Assembly: GCA_030037105.1 (NCBI GenBank)
Contig: JASHRY010000355.1
Location: 1 to 5,430 of the forward strand
Source of the DNA: Xanthobacteraceae bacterium
Lineage (GTDB): Bacteria; Pseudomonadota; Alphaproteobacteria; Rhizobiales; Xanthobacteraceae
Reading direction: 5' to 3'
DNA length: 5,430 bases
Part shown: one piece after another, positions 1-4,075 of the stretch
Position numbering within the stretch: the stretch's first letter is position 1
Layout of the letters: every line of letters begins with the position of its first letter
The notes under the pieces: model-generated
What the model was told of the DNA's origin: nothing
The model's input: the letters and a program-made list of their open reading frames with translations, nothing else
Database searches by the model: none
Made by a program: the position numbers and the translations under genes

Positions 1-416
1 CGCGGGCGCTGCCGATCATGCCGGTGGTCACGGCAATCATCGTGCTGGTGTTCGGCGGCCTGACGTTGATCCTGCACAACGCTCTGTTCATCAAGATCAA
101 GCCGACCATCATCTATGCGCTGTTCGGCGCGACGCTGCTCGGCGGTCTCCTCTTCAACAAGCCGCTCTTGGGCGTGGTATTCGATACGCTCTTCCACCTC
201 ACCGCGGACGGCTGGCGCAAGCTCACGCTGCGTTGGGCGATCTTCTTCTTCGCGCTCGCCGTTCTCAACGAAATCGTGTGGCGCAATACCTCGACCGACG
301 TCTGGGTCGATTTCAAGGTCTTCGCCGTCGCGCCGCTGACCTTCCTGTTCGGCGCGCTGCAATTCCCGCTGCTGAAGAAATACGCGGCCGAGACTGCGGC
401 GGCACAGGAAGAGTGA
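1..416 (+). CDS. yciB: Septation protein A (YciB/IspZ family), 5'-truncated by the window edge
   Basis: Polytopic inner-membrane protein of the YciB/IspZ family, linked in enterobacteria to cell-envelope integrity and septation; its biochemical role is not settled. The reading frame is open from base 3, so the start lies upstream of the window, and the TGA stop is at 414-416. About 137 C-terminal residues are visible, against a usual full length near 180-200. Family signatures seen: [10 protein letters not shown], then [34 protein letters not shown] and WVDFKVF. Hydrophobic stretches around each of these fit four membrane segments. The internal ATG at 18 is not a credible start because the conserved region already runs through it. 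The gene converges on ccmG. In related genomes it often follows ftsY, which cannot be checked here. The family call is secure; the physiological function is not. Confidence 0.93.
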   Translation, partial: RALPIMPVVTAIIVLVFGGLTLILHNALFIKIKPTIIYALFGATLLGGLLFNKPLLGVVFDTLFHLTADGWRKLTLRWAIFFFALAVLNEIVWRNTSTDVWVDFKVFAVAPLTFLFGALQFPLLKKYAAETAAAQEE

Positions 417-458
417 TACCGAATCCGGTTGACCAGTTCGCCGTCATTCCGGACGCCA

Positions 459-484
459 CCGATCTCGGTTTTACCCGAGATCGG
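459..484. repeat. Perfect 10-bp stem-loop downstream of yciB
   Basis: CCGATCTCGG (459-468) and CCGAGATCGG (475-484) are exact reverse complements around the six-base loop TTTTAC. It lies 42 bases after the yciB stop. It could act as a transcript 3'-end stabiliser or terminator in either direction, but neither side has a T-tract. It may equally be one module of a dispersed repeat. Confidence 0.6.
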
Positions 485-502
485 CACCACTTGAAGGGCC
501 AA

Positions 503-518
503 GTCGGCGACAGCCGAC
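503..518. repeat. Short perfect stem-loop with GACA tetraloop
   Basis: GTCGGC (503-508) and GCCGAC (513-518) pair perfectly around GACA. A second five-base pair, ACTTG (489-493) with CAAGT (500-504), shares bases 503-504 with it, so the two cannot both form fully. Probably part of the same repeat mosaic as the neighbouring hairpins. Confidence 0.45.
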
Positions 519-569
519 GTGGATGGCGGCGAGTTCGAAAACCATACTCCCCGCGCCGGGGCTATGGAT

Positions 570-600
570 TCCGGGGTTGCTCGCTTCGCACGGCCCCGGA
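570..600. repeat. GC-rich inverted repeat just downstream of ccmG
   Basis: TCCGGGG (570-576) and CCCCGGA (594-600) are exact reverse complements around a 17-base loop. The arm nearest ccmG is 25 bases past its stop codon on the minus strand. The flanking text resembles the 'atggattccggg' repeats I recall from Rhizobiales intergenic regions. A 3'-end stabiliser role is possible. The absence of a T-run argues against an intrinsic terminator. Confidence 0.5.
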
Positions 601-625
601 GCGAGGGATGATCCAGCGCACAATG

Positions 626-1222
626 CTACGACCCCGCCGCGAGCGCCTTCTCGATCGCGGGCTTGAGCGCCGAGGCTAAATTGTCCGCGGTGATCGGCCC
701 GACCAATTTGTAGGCGATGCGGGCGTCGCGGCCGACCACGAACGTCTCGGGCACGCCATAGACGCCCCACTCGATCGCCGCGCGCCCGTCCTCATCGGCG
801 CCCGCCGCGGCGAACGGGTTGCCGTAACGGCCGAGGAAGCGCCGCGCGTTGTCCGGATTGTCCTTGTAGTTGATTCCGACGAGGCGCACGCGGTTGTCCC
901 GCGCCAGTTGCATGAGCAGCGGCGCCTCGTCATGGCACGGCACGCACCACGACGACCAGACGTTGACGACGGTCACCGCGTCCTTGAAGCCGGCTGGATC
1001 GATGCCGGGGACGGGCTCGCCGTTGCGATCGAGGCCGGCGATTGGCGGCAGGCGTGTCTGCGGCGCCGAATGGCCGATCAATACCGAAGGAATGCGCGAG
1101 GGATCGCCGGAATAAAGGCCGATCAGGAGCAGCACGACCAATCCGAAGAAAACGACGAGCGGCACCAGCATGAGGATGCGGCGCTGTCTGACACCGGCGC
1201 GCTCGTTCGTCGCGGCGGTCAT
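626..1222 (-). CDS. ccmG: Thiol:disulfide interchange protein CcmG (DsbE/CycY), cytochrome c maturation
   Basis: Membrane-anchored periplasmic thioredoxin-like reductant (198 aa, usual family length). It takes part in reducing the CXXCH cysteines of apocytochrome c before heme ligation by the CcmF/H complex. Residues about 15-37 form one hydrophobic membrane anchor after a basic start (VRQRR). The redox motif is WCVPC at residues 92-96, followed by HDEAP. The thioredoxin-fold cis-proline lies in GVPET (156-160), and GINYKDNPDNARRFL is typical of CcmG. The start at 1222 is fixed by AAGGAG five bases upstream and by an ATGA overlap with the ccmD stop, which implies translational coupling. A longer in-frame opening upstream only shadows ccmC/ccmD. 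This is the last gene of the minus-strand ccm operon, and its stop TAG is at 628-626. Family assignment is secure. Confidence 0.96.
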   Translation of the reverse strand: MTAATNERAGVRQRRILMLVPLVVFFGLVVLLLIGLYSGDPSRIPSVLIGHSAPQTRLPPIAGLDRNGEPVPGIDPAGFKDAVTVVNVWSSWCVPCHDEAPLLMQLARDNRVRLVGINYKDNPDNARRFLGRYGNPFAAAGADEDGRAAIEWGVYGVPETFVVGRDARIAYKLVGPITADNLASALKPAIEKALAAGS

Positions 1223-1422
1223 GCTTTCTCCTTCGCCCGCCGCATGGCCGGTTCGGAGCGATTGGATGTCGAACGGCGCGTGAGGCCTTTCAGCTCGAGA
1301 TCGGCGAGCCGGCGCAGTTGCATCCGGTAGTCGAGCGTCACCCAGGCGGCCAATGCGCCGACCACCACGGTGGCGGCGGCGTAGGCGGCCACGATAAAGC
1401 CGATGTGGTTCGCCGGCTCCAT
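1219..1422 (-). CDS. ccmD: Heme exporter protein CcmD (CycX), small membrane subunit
   Basis: Small 67-residue inner-membrane protein that binds CcmC and CcmE; known work on the family places it in the step that releases heme-loaded holo-CcmE from CcmABC. One membrane helix spans about residues 8-30. The family pattern is visible: HIGFIVAAYAAA at the N terminus, then LDYRMQLRRLADLE on the cytoplasmic side, then a basic, disordered-looking tail (RRSTSNRSE...RRAKEKA). The length is close to the usual 50-65. The start at 1422 follows the ccmC stop after two bases, and the TGA stop overlaps the ccmG ATG as ATGA. No strong Shine-Dalgarno precedes it, so translation may depend on coupling to ccmC. 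The frame stays open upstream through ccmC, but only this segment matches a protein family. Confidence 0.93.
   Translation of the reverse strand: MEPANHIGFIVAAYAAATVVVGALAAWVTLDYRMQLRRLADLELKGLTRRSTSNRSEPAMRRAKEKA
1228..1233 (-). promoter_or_regulatory. Ribosome binding site of ccmG
   Basis: The minus strand reads AAGGAG here, five bases before the ccmG ATG at 1222-1220 and inside the last codons of ccmD. It fixes the ccmG start and, with the ATGA overlap, supports coupled translation of ccmD and ccmG. Confidence 0.75.
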
Positions 1423-1424
1423 CG

Positions 1425-2153
1425 TCAGCTCGCGGCGCTCGCCTGCATGAGCCGCAACGTCCGCACGCGCCGGCGCAGGATTTCGTTGCGCATGGCGGCG
1501 ACGAGCAAGGTCGCGAACAGAAGCGTGAATGCCAGCGCCATGACCAACAGGGGAATGAGAATCGACCGGTCGATGGTCGGGCCGCCGAAGCGAAACACCG
1601 AGGCCGGCTGGTGCAGTGTATTCCACCAATCGACCGAGAATTTGATGATCGGCAGATCGAGTGCGCCGACCAGGGTGAGGATCGCGGCGACGCGCGCCGC
1701 GCGCGAGGGATCCTCGACCGTGCGCCACAACGCGATGACGCCGAGATAGAGAAGAAAAAGGACGAGCACCGAAGTGAGCCGCGCATCCCATACCCAATAG
1801 GTGCCCCACATCGGGCGCCCCCACAGCGAACCGGTCACGAGGCACATCAGCGTGAAAGCCGCGCCGACCGGCGCCGTTGCCTTGGCCGTGACGTCGGCGA
1901 GCGGATGGCGCCAAACGAGTGTGCCGAGCGCGGCGACCGTCATCAGCGCCCAACCCAACATGCCGAGCCAGGCGCCGGGCACGTGCAGAAACATGATCTT
2001 GACGGCGGCGCCCTGTTGATAGTCGTCCGGAGCGAGCATCGCCTGATTGAGCGCGAACGCAAAGACCAACACCGTCACGCCGCCGAGCCACGGTATCGCG
2101 CGATCGGCAAACTTGAGGAAACGCGACGGGTTGGCAAAATCGACGATGGCCAT
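1425..2153 (-). CDS. ccmC: Heme ABC transporter / heme-handling protein CcmC (CycZ)
   Basis: Integral inner-membrane protein of the heme-handling family; it attaches heme covalently to the chaperone CcmE at the periplasmic face. From the ATG at 2153 it has 242 residues with six hydrophobic segments. The tryptophan-rich signature WGRPMWGTYWVWDARLTS (residues 111-128) is complete. The two expected periplasmic histidines are present as H57 (FLHVPGAW) and H181 (NTLHQPAS). I chose 2153 because MAIVDFANPSRF matches my memory of relatives. An in-frame ATG at 2201 would add 16 residues (MWSDWALG...) and has TAAGGAG about 14 bases upstream, so a 258-residue form cannot be excluded. The nearer upstream sequence GAAGAAAG is only a weak ribosome site. 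The stop lies two bases before ccmD. Family call secure, start moderately so. Confidence 0.95.
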   Translation of the reverse strand: MAIVDFANPSRFLKFADRAIPWLGGVTVLVFAFALNQAMLAPDDYQQGAAVKIMFLHVPGAWLGMLGWALMTVAALGTLVWRHPLADVTAKATAPVGAAFTLMCLVTGSLWGRPMWGTYWVWDARLTSVLVLFLLYLGVIALWRTVEDPSRAARVAAILTLVGALDLPIIKFSVDWWNTLHQPASVFRFGGPTIDRSILIPLLVMALAFTLLFATLLVAAMRNEILRRRVRTLRLMQASAAS

Positions 2154-2333
2154 CGCAGTTTCTTTCTTCACCGGTTTTCCTAAAGCCCAATCCGACCACA
2201 TTAAATCGAATTGCGCTCCTTAGTGGAGCACGATCTTTTCGGAAAACTTTTCCGGATCATGCTCTAGACATTTGGACGCGCGAGCGCAACGCCGGCAGCC
2301 CTGGTGAGTTTCAACTTTGCATGAGCCGGATTG
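2154..2333. other. 180-bp spacer between ccmB and ccmC
   Basis: This gap breaks an otherwise compact operon. Its main content is a palindromic element (2226-2264) beside a short alternative hairpin (2215-2229) and a possible longer ccmC N-terminal coding segment (2154-2201). I see no gene of its own and no convincing internal promoter. Confidence 0.6.
2226..2264. repeat. Rhizobiales-type palindromic intergenic element
   Basis: GAGCACGATC at 2226-2235 and GATCATGCTC at 2255-2264 are reverse complements except for one position, which becomes a G-U pair in the minus-strand transcript. Between them CGGAAAA (2240-2246) and TTTTCCG (2248-2254) form a perfect 7-bp inverted repeat around one base. 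Read on the minus strand this is the GAGCATGATCCGGAAAAG ... TTTTCCGAAAAGATC phrase I know as frequent in intergenic regions of Bradyrhizobium and relatives, of the same general kind as the palindromes called RIME in Rhizobium. It sits in the transcribed ccmB-ccmC spacer, so it would fold in the mRNA. The inverted repeat is seen directly; the family membership is recalled and unverified. Confidence 0.75.
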
Positions 2334-3002
2334 CTATTCCATTTCTTGACGCAGCGCGGCCGCGGCCGCAAACGGCCCGACGATCAGGCTGCCGAGCGTC
2401 AGCGCGCAGAGGACGGTGAACGGATTCCCGAATGGGACCGGCCCGACGACGGCCGCATTCGCTGCGGCGACGCCGAAGATGAGAATCGGCACCGTCAGCG
2501 GCAACACCAGAACGGCGAGCAACAGCCCGCCGCGACGCAGTGTCACGGCAATGGCGGCGCCGATGAGGCCGATGAAGGTCAGTGCCGGCGTGCCGACGAG
2601 GAGGGTCAGGACCAGAGCGGCTTCGGCCGGCGCATCGAGGTTGAGAAAAAGGCCGACGAGTGGCGCGGCAATGACGAGCGGCAAGCCGGTGGTGAGCCAA
2701 TGGGCGAACCCCTTCACCGCGATCACCAGTTCGAGCGGCGCGCGACCCATGAGGATGAGATCGAGCGAGCCGTCCTCGCGGTCGGCGGCAAACAGCCGGT
2801 CGAGCGCGAGCAGGCTCGCGAGCAGCGCCGCCAGCCACAGGATCGCCGGACCGATCCGCTTGAGCAGCGCGAGGTCGGGCCCGAGCGCGAAGGGCACGAG
2901 GGTGACCACGACCAGGAAGAACAATACGCCCATGAGAGCGCCGCCACCGACGCGCACGGCGATGCGCATGTCGCGTACGAGAAGGGTCGCCAGCGGGATC
3001 AT
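2334..3002 (-). CDS. ccmB: Heme exporter protein CcmB (CycW), ABC membrane subunit
   Basis: Membrane subunit of the CcmAB ABC complex in System I cytochrome c maturation. ATP hydrolysis by the complex is needed to release holo-CcmE from CcmC/D. From the ATG at 3002 the protein has 222 residues, the usual family length, with six hydrophobic segments. Typical stretches seen: LLVRDMRIAVR at the N terminus, DRLFAADREDGSLDLIL (68-84), KGFAHWLTTGLPL and LPLTVPILIFG (167-177). The frame stays open upstream to a TTG at 3116 that overlaps the ccmA stop (TTGA). That extension of 38 residues is low-complexity, encoded by a repeat-like element, and absent from the family as I know it, so I reject it as the native start. 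The ribosome site at 3002 is weak (GGGA eight bases upstream). The spacer from the ccmA stop is 110 bases. Confidence 0.94.
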   Translation of the reverse strand: MIPLATLLVRDMRIAVRVGGGALMGVLFFLVVVTLVPFALGPDLALLKRIGPAILWLAALLASLLALDRLFAADREDGSLDLILMGRAPLELVIAVKGFAHWLTTGLPLVIAAPLVGLFLNLDAPAEAALVLTLLVGTPALTFIGLIGAAIAVTLRRGGLLLAVLVLPLTVPILIFGVAAANAAVVGPVPFGNPFTVLCALTLGSLIVGPFAAAAALRQEME

Positions 3003-3033
3003 GGAGGTATTCCCGTGATGCAATATTTGTTGC

Positions 3034-3190
3034 CTTCCCCCTTCGAGGGAGAGACCGTCGTCGCCGTTTGATGCGGTCGGGCGGCGGGAAGAGGAAGAGG
3101 ACCGCGCGAGCGTCAAGATGCCCCCCTTCCCGGGGATCCCGGAGACGCGAGCGCGGTGGGATCACCCCAGCGCTCCCCCTCAAGGGAGGA
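3034..3190. repeat. Repeat-like insertion at the ccmA 3' end / ccmA-ccmB junction
   Basis: Two similar copies of a small near-palindrome bound this segment in the same orientation: 3034-3052 (cttcccccttcgagggaga) and 3173-3190 (ctccccctcaagggagga). Between them is a larger imperfect inverted repeat: ACCGCGC-GA-GCGTC (3101-3114) pairs with GACGC-GA-GCGCGGT (3144-3157), twelve pairs with a tandem GA mismatch. A nested CCGGG/CCCGG hairpin (3130-3142) sits inside it. The 'ccctcgaaggggga' phrase resembles dispersed repeats I recall in Rhizobiales genomes. It overlaps the last 26 codons of ccmA, where the protein stops resembling an ABC ATPase. I interpret it as an inserted intergenic repeat; exact ends and copy number are unknown. 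Confidence 0.6.
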
Positions 3191-3817
3191 AGCATTCTGA
3201 GCGGGCGAAGAATTTGTCTGACCGAGCCGTAATTCCTGCGCGCCGTCGAGCCCGATCATCGCCCCATGCGTCGCAACGAGGATAAGGCCGCCGGCGGCAA
3301 GATGCGCGCGCATGAAGCCGATCAGGAGCTCCTGGGCTGTGGCATCGAGCGTGCTTGCAGGCTCGTCGAGCAGCCAGATCGGACGCTCGACGGCAAGGAG
3401 GCGGGCGACCGACAGCCGGCGCCGCTGCCCGGCGGAAAGGTAAGCGGCCGGCAGATCGGCGAGCACGTCGAGTCCGACCGCCGCCAGGGGCTTGCCGATG
3501 TCAGCAGCGCCTGCGCCAAGAAAACCGGCCCAGAATTGCAGGTTTTCGCCGACCGACAGCGAGGGTTTGAGCGCGTCCTGGTGACCGAGATAATGGGCTT
3601 GCTCGCCCAGGGTCAATTCCGGGTTGCCCCCTTCCAAATCGAGCCGGCCGCCGCCGATGCGCACGAGCCCGACCACCATGCGCAGAAGGGACGACTTGCC
3701 CGCGCCGTTGCGACCGCTGATCGTCAAAGCCTCGCCGGAGGCGACGGAAAAGCGCACGCCGGCGAAAACCTCGCGTCCGCCGCGCCAGCAGGCCAGATCA
3801 GAAGCCGAAAGCCGCAT
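3113..3817 (-). CDS. ccmA: Heme exporter ATP-binding protein CcmA (CycV) with atypical C-terminal tail
   Basis: Cytoplasmic ABC ATPase that pairs with CcmB and powers release of heme-loaded CcmE during cytochrome c maturation. All ATPase motifs are present: Walker A GRNGAGKS (35-42), Q-loop [17 protein letters not shown] (Q80), signature [14 protein letters not shown] (127-140), Walker B IWLLDEP (147-153), D-loop STLD (155-158) and switch histidine H184 in ATHG. The start at 3817 lies just before the conserved N terminus, with AGGA about nine bases upstream. The protein is 234 residues against about 200-210 for the family. The core ends near QELRLG (residue 199), and the following residues ([18 protein letters not shown]...) are low-complexity and encoded by a repeat-like element. 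First gene of the minus-strand operon, divergent from acnA. Confidence 0.95.
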   Translation of the reverse strand: MRLSASDLACWRGGREVFAGVRFSVASGEALTISGRNGAGKSSLLRMVVGLVRIGGGRLDLEGGNPELTLGEQAHYLGHQDALKPSLSVGENLQFWAGFLGAGAADIGKPLAAVGLDVLADLPAAYLSAGQRRRLSVARLLAVERPIWLLDEPASTLDATAQELLIGFMRAHLAAGGLILVATHGAMIGLDGAQELRLGQTNSSPAQNASSLEGERWGDPTALASPGSPGRGAS

Positions 3818-3913
3818 CGGTGACGTCCTGTGGGACCAGGGGCGAAAGTTGCGTCGGCTGCCCGCGTCTTCGTCGAGCGATCCCCGGCATTTTATCGATC
3901 ATTCCTTGCCAAA

Positions 3914-3943
3914 CTGGCACAAGCCGCGAAAAGACCTTATAAG
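3914..3943 (+). promoter_or_regulatory. Possible sigma-70-type promoter of acnA
   Basis: CTGGCA (3914-3919) as -35 and TATAAG (3938-3943) as -10, separated by 18 bases. The -10 matches TATAAT at five of six positions; the -35 is only fair. Transcription would begin near 3950 and give a leader of about 125 bases that includes the 3991-4009 palindrome. Pattern match only. Confidence 0.3.
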
Positions 3944-3990
3944 CCGCGGAACGGACGACGGCGCATCGGCGGCGCCTTGGCGCGTCCGAC

Positions 3991-4009
3991 CGCCAACGGT
4001 CCGTTGGCG
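3991..4009. promoter_or_regulatory. Perfect 19-bp palindrome upstream of acnA, candidate operator or leader hairpin
   Basis: CGCCAACGG (3991-3999) and CCGTTGGCG (4001-4009) are exact reverse complements around a single T, 66 bases before the acnA start. A one-base centre fits a dimeric DNA-binding protein better than an RNA hairpin, although a transcript could pair 7-8 bases. Downstream is CTTGTTTT, which is terminator-like, but no plus-strand gene ends just upstream. The binding protein is unknown, and the sequence does not resemble the Irr or RirA iron motifs. Confidence 0.5.
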
Positions 4010-4075
4010 CTTGTTTTGGCAATAAATTACCTCCGATTTGCGCCGGCGGACGGCCGGCAGGATGGGACAATAGTC

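Larger units (their letters stand above)
417..625. repeat. Hairpin-rich non-coding junction between convergent yciB and ccmG
   Basis: This 209-bp spacer has no credible gene: the frames open here are extensions or shadows of ccmG and yciB. It holds several exact inverted repeats: 459-484 (10-bp arms), 489-504 (ACTTG/CAAGT), 503-518 (6-bp arms, GACA loop), 549-561 (CCCCG/CGGGG) and 570-600 (TCCGGGG/CCCCGGA). On the minus strand the phrases GGAATCCATAG and CCGGAATGACGG resemble dispersed REP-like intergenic repeats I recall from Bradyrhizobium-type genomes; that resemblance is not verified. No stem is followed by a T-run, so classical rho-independent terminators are not supported. The hairpins could still stop or stabilise the two convergent transcripts. 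Confidence 0.6.
3818..4075. promoter_or_regulatory. Divergent control region between ccmA and acnA
   Basis: This 258-bp region carries the upstream sequences of both ccmA (minus) and acnA (plus) and has no credible gene; its open frames are shadows or extensions. It contains a possible acnA promoter (3914-3943), a direct repeat of AAGCCGCG with a 20-bp period (3921-3928, 3941-3948) and a perfect palindrome (3991-4009). I found no convincing sigma-70-type pair for ccmA. The acnA ribosome site is GGGA at 4064-4067, eight bases before the ATG. Confidence 0.65.

Noticed and set aside
417..625. Small protein gene in the yciB/ccmG spacer
   Set aside because: Open frames here are extensions of frames through ccmG or yciB, with no ribosome site or recognisable protein pattern, and the DNA is dominated by inverted repeats.
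1223..1786. Longer ccmG reading frame extending upstream to 1786
   Set aside because: The extra 188 residues are read out of frame through ccmC and ccmD, are R/S-rich, and match nothing; AAGGAG and the ATGA overlap fix the start at 1222.
2331..3071. 246-codon plus-strand open frame opposite ccmB
   Set aside because: Low-complexity, highly charged translation opposite a well-recognised membrane protein; a codon-bias shadow.
3003..3116. Extended ccmB start at the TTG overlapping the ccmA stop (TTGA)
   Set aside because: The added residues come from the repeat-like segment, are serine/arginine-rich, and precede a normal full-length CcmB beginning at 3002. The overlap is noted but is probably fortuitous.
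3915..3930. Possible sigma-54 site TGGCAC-N5-GCGA upstream of acnA
   Set aside because: The TGGCAC half is present, but the essential TTGC half at the right spacing is missing.
4001..4018. Intrinsic terminator formed by the 3991-4009 palindrome plus CTTGTTTT
   Set aside because: No plus-strand gene ends upstream, the loop is only one base unless pairs are broken, and the T-run is interrupted; an operator or leader element fits better.
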